DNA from: Hetaerina americana
Lineage: Eukaryota > Arthropoda > Insecta > Odonata > Calopterygidae
Assembly (NCBI GenBank): GCA_022747635.1
Contig: JAKTNV010000415.1
Location: 94,553 to 158,552, forward strand
Direction: 5' to 3'
Length of the DNA stretch: 64,000 nucleotides
A program made the translations under genes and the position numbers. The notes beneath the pieces are model-generated. The model did no database searches and was not told the DNA's origin. It saw only the letters and a program-made list of their open reading frames with translations. Shown here one piece after another: positions 31,601-44,465 of this stretch (positions are counted from its first letter, which is position 1; each line of letters begins with the position of its first letter).

Positions 31601-31972
31601 GCATGTGGTACCAGAATAAAGCATATAAGACCAGTATAAAGAATTTTGGGACCAGAATAAAATGTGGGACCAGAATAAAGCATGTGGGACCAGAATAAAG
31701 CATGCTGGACCAGAATTAAGCATAGGGAACCAGAATCTAGTGGCATCGCAATGCGGGACCAGGATAAAAATGTGGGACTAGAATAAAGCATGTGGGACCA
31801 GAATAAAGCATGCTGGACCAGAATAAAGCATGTGCGATCTGAATAAAGCATGTGGAACCAGAATAAAGCGTGTGGGACCAGAATCTAGTGGCATCGCAAT
31901 GTGAGACCAGAATAAAAATGTGGGACCAGAATAAAGCATGTGGGACCAGAATAAAACATGTACGATCTGAAT
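28656..31972. repeat. 20-bp satellite array, left block
   Basis: Tandem units have the consensus gcatgtgggaccagaataaa. Recurrent variants keep a fixed order: gcatgctgg..., gcatgtacgatctgaataaa, gcatgtggcacc..., gcatataagaccagtataaa. Two spacer blocks recur, one with ctagtggcatcgcaatgcgg and one with gcgccacggcaaactgggac. Every unit's plus strand carries AATAAA. The reverse strand lacks stops in all three frames, which produces long spurious frames. 30,262-31,792 is nearly identical to 58,394-59,904. Confidence 0.95.
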
Positions 31973-32572
31973 CGCCCCCTGCGGGTAGGGGGGTAGAGAA
32001 TACTCCCGCAGTATCCCTGCTTGTCGTAAGAGGCGGCTAAAAGGGCGGGGAGAAAACCCCGAAAACAAACCCCAAGCCAGCAAGGGATGCGTCCGGACAG
32101 TGCTGTGGATCCACTGTCTGTGAGCGGCCATACCATCTGGCCTGCGATCCGCCCAGGTGTTTGCCGTGCCTGGAGACCCGTAAGGGAGAAAAGGGGATCC
32201 TGGAGGGTGAGCTTTCTGGTTCCCAGCAGGGTGTCGGATGCCCTGTATGGACCGGGGAGTGATACCCCTCTTCGGCCCCGGATTTCGTGTAAACGGGAGG
32301 CCGGGAGCTAGCCACTCCCGGTCAATCGGCTTCCGTCGCGTTTTCGCTCCGGTGGCGAGTGCCAAGGTTGTGGGGGTCTGCGTAGGGAGGTCGGAGATGT
32401 AAGGGTTTTGGTGGGCCCTTGCACCGAAGATCCACCCCGAAACAGACAACCACTCCAGAAGCGCTATATCCCTCGAGTTAGCCCTGGCGACCACTCCGGT
32501 TTGGCGGAGTGGCGTCCCAAATGTGTGGCTCCGTGGCGGGTGGGGAGGCCGAGGGACGAATCATTTCTTATT
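31973..32572 (+). promoter_or_regulatory. 5' untranslated region of the I-like LINE
   Basis: This GC-rich 600-bp leader begins with a self-complementary ccccctgcgggtaggggg and continues ctcccgcagtatccctgctt and gtcgtaagaggcggctaaaa. LINE 5' regions normally carry an internal pol II promoter. No core element was assigned here. Confidence 0.6.
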
Positions 32573-33568
32573 ATGGAGGAAAAACCCTTTCCACCACTAA
32601 AAAGATCCCGTCCGGACACCGGCGGGGGAGAAAAGTGTATCGGCGCATGTAAGCGCTATTTAATTATGTCTTGTGCAAAGGAAGGTGAGACCTTGAAAAA
32701 GGTTTCTCCCTTCTTAATTCGCAGAGTGTTATCACAGATTGTGCCTGGGGACCCAAAGAGACATCGAAGAAATCAAGAGAGAAATGTTCTCTCAGGGAGT
32801 GACTGATTGTCGTCGACTCACCACAAGGCGCAACGGAGAAAACGTAAACAGCACCTCCGTGATCTTGACGTTTGCGCGTGATAGACTACCCGACAAGGTG
32901 TTTGTGGGCTATGAATCGGTACCAGTGAGGCCATTCATCCCAAATCCCGTGCGTTGTTTCAAATGCCAACGGTTCGGCCATGTCGCGTCGCGCTGCGAGG
33001 GCAAGGCCACCTGCCCGCGCTGTGGCAAAGACGCGCACGAGGATAAAGAGTGCTCTTCGGAACCTCTTTGTGTCAATTGCGAGGGTACACACCCAGTGTA
33101 CTCTCGTGATTGCCCGAAGATGAAAGAAGAGAGGAAAGTCATGGAGATAAAAACACTGGAAAAATCCCATATGCGGAAGCGAGGAGAAAATACAGGGCGC
33201 TAATCGCTCCAACTTTCTCCCGGTCCTTTGCTTCCGTTGCAACCACGCAATGTGTAAAGTGTACCATCGCCACGCAGACAGAGATCCCGAAAGAATCCCC
33301 AATAGAAATCACGCAAGTGCCTAAACCAAAAAGGGTGAAGGATGGAAAGAGTAAGGTGGACAAGGAGCCACCTACTCCTGTGGGCCCTTCAAAGAAGAGC
33401 CCACTAAAAACCACCAAGGGGAACACGCCAAAAGGGCGTGAGAATACACCTTCCCCGCCGCCTCCAGTCAAGCCAAAGAAGCCGGAGGTAATTGAAGAGG
33501 ACCAGAGTATCTCTGATACTGAGGTCTTCGCAAACGAGTGGAAGAGGAAACATCGCTTCAAGCGATAA
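32573..33568 (+). pseudogene. I-like LINE ORF1 (gag-like, CCHC), broken
   Basis: The likely start is ATG 32,573 (MEEKPFPPLKRSRPDTGGGE), followed by KKVSPFLIRRVLSQI. Near 32,750 an internal deletion and frame change lead to DIEEIKREMFSQGVTDCRRL, DRLPDKVFVGYESVPVRPFI and three zinc knuckles: CFKCQRFGHVASRC, CPRCGKDAHEDKEC and CVNCEGTHPVYSRDC. Near 33,155 a second frame change returns to the first frame (KIPYAEARRKYRAL), followed by a lysine/proline-rich tail (KKSPLKTTKGNTPKG) to the stop at 33,566-33,568. Compared with relatives, roughly 50-60 residues of the RNA-binding core are missing. ORF1 proteins of this group coat the element RNA; this copy cannot supply it. Confidence 0.85.
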
Positions 33569-33654
33569 CCTCAATAAGGTTGGTCATCTCCCTTTTTAGT
33601 CAACTTATTTATTTATATATTTATTTATTTATTTATTTTAATTTAACATTTTAA

Positions 33655-36600
33655 ATGTGTTCCATTCTGCAGTGGAACTGCAATAGTTTTTATCGGCACA
33701 AGGAGGAGCTGGCCATTTTAATCCAAGATTTTAAACCCTCTTGTATTTGTCTCCAAGAGACCCATTTTAAGGCTGAAGATAAGGGTATTTTGAAGGGGTT
33801 CACTGTTTTTAGAACGGATGACCTAAGTGGCCAACGAGCCCAAGGGGGAGTAGCAGTTGCGGCCCGTGAGGCCCTTTACACCTCGCGAGTCCAACTGAAC
33901 TCTCCATTCCAGGCCGTCGCTGTCACGGTGCACACCCCTGAGAGGATGACGTTATGCAACGTGTATCTGCCAGAGGGTGCACCGGTGACCCGCCTGAACC
34001 TTGAAGCCCTTGTCCACCAGCTTCCTCAGCCGTTCATTTTGATGGGAGATTTTAATGCCCATGATCCTCTCTGGGGAGGTCCAGAAACCCAAAGCAATAG
34101 GAGAGGTCGAATTTTATCCAACTTTATTGAGGATTTTAACCTGTTTTTATTAAATAGCGGCGAAAAAACCCGGTTTAACAGCTTCAATGGGGAATTCTCA
34201 GCAATAGATCTTTGTCTATGCTCGAGAAGTCTAGCCCCAAAGCTGAAAATGTCCACCCAGAACGATCTCTGTGGGAGTGACCATTTTCCTCTTCTACTCG
34301 TTAAAGAAGACTCTTCGCCCACCATTTCAAAACCTCCGGAAAAGTGGCGTATTAACCGTGCGGACTGGCCACTTTTCAAGCGTACGTTTACATATAAACA
34401 CGACGCAAGTTTCGACGCGTTGCACAACGTCGATAAACTAAGTTCAACGCTGTTGGCGGCAGCTACCAAAAGTATCCCTCGTACGTCCGGGAACATTAAT
34501 CGAGCTCCTGTCCCTTGGTGGAACGGGGAATGCGACCGGGCGATTCGGGCGAGGAAAAAAGCATTGAATATTTTTAGAAAATATCCCACGGCAACTAATC
34601 TGGCATCGTACCGCCGCCTGAGAGCGCGAGCTCGAAGGGCCGTGAAGGAGGCCAAGAGGGCTTCCTGGATAGAATACGTCTCTACCATCAACCATCGCAC
34701 GCCACTTGGTCAGGTATGGGACAAAGTGAAGAAAATCTCCGGGTCCAAGGGCTCATTTGTCATCTCGCCATTGCTTGTTGCTGGCCGGGTGGTTAATTCA
34801 CCTGCCGAAATAAGCAACATATTTGCCAGTCAGTTCGCGGCCAAGAGCAGTGACGAGGGCTATGCCGCGGACTTTGCGAACCTGAAGAGGCGATGCGAGA
34901 GAGTCCCTCTCAATTTCGGTGCAGGTCCTACAAGCGAATATTACAATGAGCCTTTCACGTCCTGGGAGCTTAAATCCGCCATCGAAGTCTCCCATTACAC
35001 CTCGCCAGGGGCGGACGAAATCCACAACGCATTTCTCCGGAACATTCCGGAAACTGCGATTGGGGAGGTCCTAAATACCCTCAACCAACTTTGGAACGAG
35101 GGCAGTTTTCCAAATGCCTGGCGAGAGTCCATCGTGATACCAATCCCAAAACAGGGCAAGGACAAAAATGACCCGAACAACTACCGTCCCATATCTCTCA
35201 CCAGCTGCCTGTGCAAGGTGATGGAACGGATGGTAAACCGACGTCTCATGTGGTGCTTGGAGAGTCGACATCTGCTCTCCGACGCTCAGTGCGGCTTTCG
35301 GCGTGGCAGGTCCACGACAGACCATCTGGTTCGCACTGAGAACTTCATCCAGGAAGCCTTTCTCCACCGTCAACACGTCATAGCAGTCTTTTTCGACCTG
35401 GAGAAGGCCTATGATAGTGTGTGGCGATGGAGAATCCTTAACACGTTGCACAAGTGGGGATTTAGAGGCAACATGGCCCTATTTATCAGAAATTTTTTAA
35501 CTAACCGCCTTTTTAAAGTAAGGACTGGGAAGCACTTATCCCGATCTTTTACACAGGAGAACGGGGTACCCCAGGGTTCAGTACTGAGCGTGACGTTATT
35601 TGCCATCGCCATCAACGACGTGGTGGAATGCATCAATGCCCCGGTGATGGCATCGCTCTATGTGGACGACTTAGCCATATTTTGCCGGTCGACACGACTG
35701 CCAAACGCTTCCAGGCAAGCCCAGGTGACTCTAAACAAACTGGGAGAGTGGTCGCTAAAGAACGGATTTCGTTTCTCCATGGAGAAAACGAAATGCGTGC
35801 ACTTTCACCGTCTTCGCGGTTACCACGTTACCCCGACCCTAACCCTGTTGGGTAGGATTCTTTCATTTGTGGAGTCCGTCCGCTTTCTCGGCATGATCCT
35901 GGACCAAAAGCTGAACTGGCGGGAGCATATCCGCGTGTTACGCGAGAGGTGTCGCCAAACCCTCAACGTTTTAAAGTTTTTAACTCACTCCACTTTGGGA
36001 GCAGACCGCACCACCGTGCTTTTATTGTACAGAGGCTTGGTGCGATCCAAACTGGACTATGGTTCCATAGTGTATTCCTCAGCACGAGAGTCTTACTTGA
36101 GACCACTCACATGTGTCCACAATGCTGGGATACGGTTGGCCACCGGGGCATTTAGAACAAGCCCAGTCCCAAGCTTACTTGCAGACGCAGGGGAGCCTCC
36201 GTTGGAAACCCGCAGGATGATTTTAATGGGCAACTATGCCTGTAAAATTTTGTCAGAGACAATCCACCCTTGTTTTAACATAGTTTTTAACCAACGGTTT
36301 TTAGACTTATTTAACAGGCGGAGAAGGGCAACTAGGCCCTTTGCCGTTCGTTTTAATGATTTTATTAATGAGGTAAATTTTACATTTCCTCAAATATGCC
36401 CCGTCTCCTATGCTAAGTATCCGCCTTGGTTAACACCAATGCCGGATATTAAACTCATTGCCAGTGCACGCCGCAAAGCCAAGACGACCGATTCCGAATA
36501 CCAGCAGCTCTTTAGTGCCGTCCTCAGCTCAATTTCTGACTTCGTCCCAGTCTACACCGACGGGTCAAAGTCAGAATCTGCATGTACCTATGCGGTCGTG

Positions 36601-37356
36601 TCCCACTACCATGGAGTCGTGAGGAAAAAACTGCACACTTCTTGCAGCATTTTCACAGCCGAGCTGTCAGCCATAAGGACGGCCCTAGGAGAAATAAAAG
36701 AAAGCAATGGCTCTTTCCTCATCTGCACCGACTCGTTGAGCGCCCTAAAATCTTTATCGGTCTTTGCACCTGTGCACCCGATAGTCCAGGAGATCCATTA
36801 TACCCTGTTGTCCCTTCAGAGAAAGGGGAACAGGGTCTCCTTTATATGGACTCCTGGTCACGTCGGCATAAGAGGCAACGAAAAAGCTGACCAGGCAGCG
36901 AAGGATGCCCTTCGACAACCCGAGACCGACTCCACCTTGGTTCCAATGGAGGATGTGAAGGCCGCCTTAGGGAACTTGGTCCTGCATCAGTGGAAGGAGA
37001 CTTGGCAGTCTCTGCAAAATAATAAACTCAGGGCAATAAAACCGGTCGTTTCCCCATGGTCCTCTTCCATCCGGAGCATTCGGAGGGAAGAGGTCATGAT
37101 TACGCGCATGAGAATAGGACACTCTGCACTCACTCATTCGTACCTCTTTGCGCAGGTAAAAGAACAGCCCCGCTGCAATGAGTGCCTCCAACCCCTGACG
37201 ATAAAACATATCCTGACGGAATGTTAAACATACGAAAGGGCCAGAGACATGTTGAAGATAAGGGGAGACTTAAGAAATATTTTAGGGGATGACTCTGGGT
37301 CTATAAACCGAGTCTTAAGTTTTTTAAGGTCAACCGGTTTAATGGGGCAGCTTTAG
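33655..37356 (+). pseudogene. I-like LINE ORF2: endonuclease, RT, RNase H; one late stop
   Basis: From ATG 33,655 the frame runs 1,190 codons to TAA at 37,225 and then continues in frame 42 more codons to TAG at 37,354, so the TAA is a premature stop. The APE endonuclease (about 1-220) keeps N8, E35, GDFN at 131-134 and SDH at 208-210. RT (about 480-790) has motif A FFDLEKAYD (D581), motif B NGVPQGSVLS and motif C YVDD (671-672). RNase H (about 960-1,090) has the full acidic set: D969 in YTDGS, E1003 in TAELSA, D1026 in CTDSLSA and D1079 in EKADQAA. A C-terminal knuckle CNECLQPLTIKHILTEC ends right at the stop. All catalytic sites survive, so the copy is young; the lost tail (TYERARDMLKIRGDLRN onwards) may or may not matter. 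Confidence 0.92.
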
Positions 37357-37563
37357 CTTTGGAGCTCATAATTTTAATGCTTTTGATTTTAGCATTTTCC
37401 TTTTTTTTTTTTTTTGTTTAATTTATTTATTTATATATTTATTCGTATTTATTTGTTTACTTATTCCTAGTTTAAAAGGAACATAAGTTTTACGTAATGA
37501 CAGTGGTGCAAAACGACCATAGCTGTCGACGCACCCTACAAACCCCTAAAACTACTACTACTA
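37357..37563 (+). other. 3' region and (act)n tail of the I-like LINE
   Basis: AT-rich, with a T16 run at about 37,397-37,412, a tttatttatttatatattta tract, and the end gcaccctacaaacccctaaa followed by act repeats. Elements of the I group typically end in short simple repeats rather than poly(A). Confidence 0.8.
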
Positions 37564-40500
37564 TGCATGCTGGACCAGAATAAAGCCCTTGGGACGAGAA
37601 TCTAGTGGCATCGCAATGCCGGACCAGAATAAAAATGTGGGACCAGAATAAAGCAATTGGGACCAGAAAAAAGTATGCTGGACCAGAGTAAAGCATGTAC
37701 GATCTGAATAAAGCATGTGGTACCAGAATAAAGCATATAAGACCAGTATAAAGAATTTTGGGACCAGAATAAAATGTGGGACCAGAATAAAGCATGCGGG
37801 ACCAGAATAAAGCATGCTTGACCAGAATAAAGCATAGGGGACCAGAATCTAGTGGCATCGCAATGCGGGACCAGAATAAAAATGTGGGACTAGAATAAAG
37901 CATGTGGGACCAGAATAAAGCATGCTGGACCAGAATAAAGCATGTGCGATCTGATAAAGCATGTGGGACCAGAATAAAGCGTGAGGGACCAGAATCTAGT
38001 GGCATCGAATGTGAGACCAGAATAAAAATGTGGGACCAGAATAAAACATGTACGATCTGAATAAAGCATGTGGCACCAGAATAAAGCATATAAGACCAGT
38101 ATAAAGCATGTGGGACAAGAATAAAGCATGTGGGACCAGAATAAAGCGCCACGACCAACTGGGACCAGAATAAAGCATGCGGGACCTGAATAAAGCATGT
38201 GGGACCAGAATAAAGCATGTGGGACCAGAATAAAGCATGTGGGACCAGAATCTAGTGGCATCGCAATGCGGGACCAGAATAAAAATGTGGGACCAGAATA
38301 AAGCATGTGGGACCAGAATAAAGCACGCTGGACCAGAATAAAGCATGTACGATCTGAATAAAGCATGTGGCACAAGAATAAAGCATATAAGACCAGTATA
38401 AAGCATATGGGACCAGAATAAAGCATGCGGGACCAGAATTAAGCGCCATGGAAAACTGGGACCAGAATAGAGCATGCGGGACCAGAATAAAGCATGTGGG
38501 GCCAGAATAAAGCATGTGGGACCAGAATAAAGCATGCTGGACCAGAATAAAGCATGTACGATCTGAATAAAGCATGTGGCACCAGAATAAAGCATGTGCG
38601 ACCAGAATAAATCATGCTGGACCAGAATAATGCATATGGGACCAGTTTAAAGCTTGTGGGACCAGAATAAAGCATGCAGGACCTGAATAAAGCCCAAGGG
38701 CAAACTGGAACCAGAATAGAGCATGCGGGACCAGTATAAAGCATGTTGGACCAGAATAAAGCATGTGGGACACGAATAAAGCATGTGGGACCAGAATCTC
38801 GTGGCATTGCAATGCGGGACCAGAATAAAAATGTGGGACCAGAAGAAAGCATGTGGGACCAGAATAAAGAATGCTGGACCAGAATAAAGCATCTACGATC
38901 TGAATAAAGCATGTGGCGCCAGAATAAAGCATGTAAGACCAGTATAAAGAATGTGGGACCAGAATAAAGCATGTGGGATCAGAATAAAGCATGTGTGACC
39001 AGAATAAGGCATGTGGGACCAGAATAAAGCATGCTGGACCAGAATAAACCATATGGGACCAATATAAAGCATGTGGGACCCGAATGAAGCATGCGGGACC
39101 TGAATAAAGCATGTGGGACAAGAATGAAGCATGTGGGACCAGAATAAAGCATATAAGACCAGTATAAAGCATGTGGGACAAAAATAAAGCATGCTGGACC
39201 AGAATAAAGCCCTTAACACGAGAATCTAGTGGCATCGCAATGCCGGACCAGAATAAAAATGTGGGACCAGAATAAAGCGCAACGGTAAACTGGGACCAGA
39301 ATAAAGCATGCGGGACCAGAATAAAGCATGTGGGACCAGAATAAAGCATGCTGGACCAGAAAAAAGCCCTTGGGACGAGAATCTAGTGGCATCGCAATGC
39401 CGGACCAGAATAAAAATGTGGGACCAGAATAAAGCATGTGGGACCAGAAAAAAGTACGCTGGACCAGAGTAAAGCATGTACGATCTGAATAAAGCATGTG
39501 GTACCAGAATAAAGCATATAAGACCAGTATAAAGAATTTTGGGACCAGAATAAAATGTGGGACCAGAATAAAGCATGCGGGACCAGAATAAAGCATGCTT
39601 GACCAGAATAAAGCAAAGGGGACCAGAATCTAGTGGCATCGCAATGCGGGACCAGAATAAAAATGTGGGACTAGAATAAAGCATGTGGGACCAGAATAAA
39701 TCATGCTGGACCAGAATAAAGTATGTGCGATCTGATAAAGCATGTAGGACCAGAATAAAGCGTGAGGGACCAGAATCTAGTGGCATCGAATGTGAGACCA
39801 GAATAAAAATGTGGGACCAGAATAAAACATGTACGATCTGAATAAAGCATGTGGCACCAGAATAAAGCATATAAGACCAGTATAAAGCATGTGGGACCAG
39901 AATAAAGCATGTGGGACCAGAATAAAGCGCCACGACCAACTGGGACCAGAATAGACCATACGGGACCAGTTTAAAGCATGTGGGACCAGAATAAAGCATG
40001 TGGGACCAGAATCTCGTGGCATCGCAATGCGGGACCAGGATAAAAATGTGGGACCAGAATAAAGCATGTGGGACCAGAATAAAGCATGCTGGACCAGAAT
40101 AAAGCATGTACGATCTGAATAAAGCATGTGGCACCAGAATAAAGCATATAAGACCAGTATAAAGCATGTGGGACCAGAATACAGCATGTGGGACCAGAAT
40201 AAAGCATGTGGGACCAAAATAAAGCATGCAGGACCAGAATTAAGCGCCACCGAAAACTGGGATTAGGATAGAGCATGTGGGACCAGAATAAAGCATGTGG
40301 GACAAGAATGAAGCATGTGGGACCAGAATAAAGCATATAAGACCAGTATAAAGCATGTGGGACAAAAATAAAGCATGCTGGACCAGAATAAAGCCCTTAA
40401 CACGAGAATCTAGTGGCATCGCAATGCCGGACCAGAATAAAAATGTGGGACCAGAATAAAGCGCAACCATAAACTGGGACCAGAATAAAGCATGCGGGAC

Positions 40501-42915
40501 CAGAATAAAGCATGTCGGACCAGAATAAAGCATGCTGGACCAGAATAAAGCCCTTGGGACGAGAATCTAGTGGCATCGCAATGCCGGACCAGAATAAAAA
40601 TGTGGAACCAGAATAAAGCATGTGGGACCAGAAAAAAGTATGCTGGACCAGAGTAAAGCATGTACGATCTGAATAAAGCATGTGGTACCAGAATAAAGCA
40701 TATAAGACCAGTATAAAGAATTTTGGGACCAGAATAAAATGTGGGACCAGAATAAAGCATGCGGGACCAGAAAAAAGCATGCTTGACCAGAATAAAGCAT
40801 AGGGGACCAGAATCTAGTGGCATGGCAATGCGGGACCAGAATAAAAATGTGGGACTAGAATAAAGCATGTGGGACCAGAATAAAGCATGCTGGACCAGAA
40901 TAAAGCATGTGCGATCTGATAAAGCATGTGGGACCAGAATAAAGCGTGAGGGACCAGAATCTAGTGGCATCGAATGTGAGACCAGAATAAAAATGTGGGA
41001 CCAGAATAAAACATGTACGATCTGAATAAAGCATGTGGCACCAGAATAAAGCATATAAGACCAGTATAAAGCATGTGGGACCAGAATAAAGCATGTGGGA
41101 CCAGAATAAAGCGCCACGACCAACTGGGACCAGAATAAAGCATGCGGGACCTGAATAAAGCATGTGGGACCAGAATAAAGTATGTGGGACCAGAATAAAG
41201 CATGTGGGACCAGAATCTAGTGGCATCGCAATGCGGGACCAGAATAAAAATGTGGGACCAGAATAAAGCATGTGGGACCAGAATAAAGCACGCTGGACCA
41301 GAATAAAGCATGTACGATCTGAATAAAGCATGTGGCACCAGAATAAAGCATATAAGACCAGTATAAAGCATATGGGACCAGAATAAAGCATGCGGGACCA
41401 GAATTAAGCGCCATGGAAAACTGGGACCAGAATAGAGCATGCGGGACCAGAATAAAGCATGTGGGGCCAGAATAAAGCATGTGGGACCAGAATAAAGCAT
41501 GCTGGCCCAGAATAAAGCATGTACGATCTGAATAAAGCATGTGGCACCAGAATAAAGCATGTGCGACCAGAATAAATCATGCTGGACCAGAATAATGCAT
41601 ATGGGACCAGTTTAAAGCTTGTGGGACCAGAATAAAGCATGCAGGACCTGAATAAAGCGCAAGGGCAAACTGGAACCAGAATAGAGCATGCGGGACCAGT
41701 ATAAAGCATGTTGGACCAGAATAAAGCATGTGGGACACGAATAAAGCATGTGGGACCAGAATCTCGTGGCATTGCAATGCGGGACCAGAATAAAAATGTG
41801 GGACCAGAATAAAGCATGTGGGACCAGAATAAAGAATGCTGGACCAGAATAAAGCATCTACGATCTGAATAAAGCATGTGGCACCAGAATAAAGCATGTA
41901 AGACCAGTATAAAGAATGTGGGACCAGAATAAAGCATGTGGGATCAGAATAAAGCATGTGTGACCAGAATAAAGCATGTGGGACCAGAATAAAGCATGCT
42001 GGACCAGAATAAAGCATATGGGACCAGTATAAAGCATGTGGGACCCGAATGAAGCATGCGGGACCTGAATAAAGCATGTGGGACAAGAATGAAGCATGTG
42101 GGACCAGAATAAAGCATATAAGACCAGTATAAAGCATGTGGGACAAAAATAAAGCATGCTGGACCAGAATAAAGCCCTTAACACGAGAATCTAGTGGCAT
42201 CGCAATGCCGGACCAGAATAAAAATGTGGGACCAGAATAAAGCGCAACGGTAAACTGGGACCAGAATAAAGCATGCGGGACCAGAATAAAGCATGTGGGA
42301 CCAGAATAAAGCATGCTGGACCAGAAAAAAGCCCTTGGGACGAGTATCTAGTGGCATCGCAATGCCGGACCAGAATAAAAATGTGGGACCAGAATAAAGC
42401 ATGTGGGACTAGAAAAAAGTACGCTGGACCAGAGTAAAGCATGTACGATCTGAATAAAGCATGTGGTACCAGAATAAAGCATATAAGACCAGTATAAAGA
42501 ATTTTGGGACCAGATAAAAATGTGGGACCAGAATAAAGCATGCGGGACCAGAATAAAGCATGCTTGACCAGAATAAAGCATAGGGGACCAGAATCTAGTG
42601 GCATCGCAATGCGGGACCAGAATAAAAATGTGGGACTAGAATAAAGCATGTGGGACCAGAATAAATCATGCTGGACCAGAATAAAGCATGTGCGATCTTA
42701 TAAAGCATGTGGGACCAGAATAAAGCGTGAGGGACCAGAATCTAGTGGCATCGAATGTGAGACCAGAATAAAAATGTGGGACCAGAATAAAACATGTACG
42801 ATCTGAATAAAGCATGTGGCACCAGAATAAAGCATATAAGACCAGTACAAAGCATGTGGGACCAGAATAAAGCATGTGGGACCAGAATAAACGCCACGAC
42901 CAACTGGGACCAGAA
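37563..42915. repeat. Tandem higher-order duplication, offset 2,965 bp
   Basis: 37,563-39,950 and 40,528-42,915 match unit for unit with scattered single-base differences. Inside, a sub-block starting at 37,602 recurs at 39,383, 40,567 and 42,348, so the period alternates 1,781 and 1,184 bp. 41,100-41,940 recurs again at 42,880-43,720 (offset 1,780). This is typical of unequal exchange in a satellite. Confidence 0.85.
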
Positions 42916-44465
42916 TAAAGCATGCGGGACCTGAATAAAGCATGTGGGACCAGAATAAAGCATGTGGGACCAGAATAAAGCATGTGGGACCAGAATCTAG
43001 TGGCATCGCAATGCGAGACCAGAATAAAAATGTGGGACCAGAATTAAGCATGTGGGACCAGAATAAAGCACGCTGGACCAGAATAAAGCATGTACGATCT
43101 GAATAAAGCATGTAGCACCAGAATAAAGCATATAAGACCAGTATAAAGCATATGGGACCAGAATAAAGCATGCGGGACCAGAATTAAGCGCCATGGAAAA
43201 CTGGGACCAGAATAGAGCATGCGGGACCAGAATAAGGCATGTGGGGCCAGAATAAAGCATGTGGGACCAGAATAAAGCATGCTGGACCAGAATAAAGCAT
43301 GTACGATCTGAATAAAGCATGTGGCACCAGAATAAAGCATGTGCGACCAGAATAAATCATGCTGGACCAGAATAATGCATATGGGACCAGGTTAAAGCTT
43401 GTGGGACCAGAATAAAGCATGCAGGACCTGAATAAAGCGCAAGGGCATACTGGAACCAGAATAAAGCATGCGGGACCAGTATAAAGCATGTTGGACCAGA
43501 ATAAAGCATGTGGGACACGAATAAAGCATGTGGGACCAGAATCTCGTGGCATTGCAATGCGGGACCAGAATAAAGATGTGGGACCAGAATAAAGCATGTG
43601 GGACCAGAATAAAGAATGCTGGACCAGAATAAAGCATCTACGATCTGAACAAAGCATGTGGCACCAGAATAAAGCATGTAAGACCAGTATAAAGAATTTG
43701 GGACCAGAATAAAGCATGTGGGATCAGAATAAAGCATGTGTGACCAGAATAAAGCATGTGGGACCAGAATAAAGCATGCTGGACCAGAATAAAGCATATG
43801 GGACCAGTATAAAGCATGTTGGACCCGAATGAAGCATGCGGGACCTGAATAAAGCATGTGGGACAAGAATGAAGCATCTACGATCTGAATAAAACAAGTG
43901 GCTCCAGAATAAAGCATGTAAGACCAGTATAAAGAATGCGGGACCTGAATAAAGCATGTGGGACCAGAATAAAACATTGGGAACCAGAATAAAGCATGTG
44001 GGACCAGAATAAAGCATGTGGGACCAGAATAAATCATGCTGGACCAGAATAAAGCATGTGGGACCAGAATAAAGCATGCGGGACCTGAATAAAGCGCCAC
44101 GGGAAACTGGGACCAGAATAGACCATGCGGGACCAGTATAAACATGTGGGACCAGAATAAAGCATGTGGGACCAGAATCTCGTGGCATCGCAATGCGGGA
44201 CCAGGATAAAAATGTGGGACCAGAATAAAGCACGTGGGACCAGAATAAAGCATGCTGGACAAGAATAAAGCATGTATGATCTGAATAAAGCATGTGGCAC
44301 CAGAATAAAGCATATAACACAAGTATAAAGCATGTGGGACCAGAATAAAGCATGTGGGACCAAAATAAAGCATGCAGGGCCAGAATTAAGCGCCACCGAA
44401 AACTATGATTAGAATAAAGCATGTGGGACCAGAATAAAGCACGCGGGAGCAGAATTAAGCGCCAC

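Larger units (their letters stand above)
31973..37563 (+). mobile_element. Full-length I-like LINE inserted in the satellite
   Basis: The element runs from gccccctgcgggtagggggg to a short (act)n tail at 37,551-37,563, with satellite on both sides. It has a 600-bp 5' region, a broken ORF1, a nearly intact ORF2 and a 3' region with a T16 tract. ORF2 with APE endonuclease, RT and RNase H, preceded by an ORF1 with three zinc knuckles, places it in the I group of LINEs. No convincing target-site duplication is seen, which is hard to judge inside a repeat. The flanking satellite on the right (37,563-38,060) resembles that on the left (31,461-31,972). Confidence 0.88.

Noticed and set aside
31960..37575. 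Target-site duplication of the I-like LINE
   Set aside because: The flanks (ctgaat on the left, gcatgctgg on the right) do not match, and the repetitive target makes short matches meaningless.
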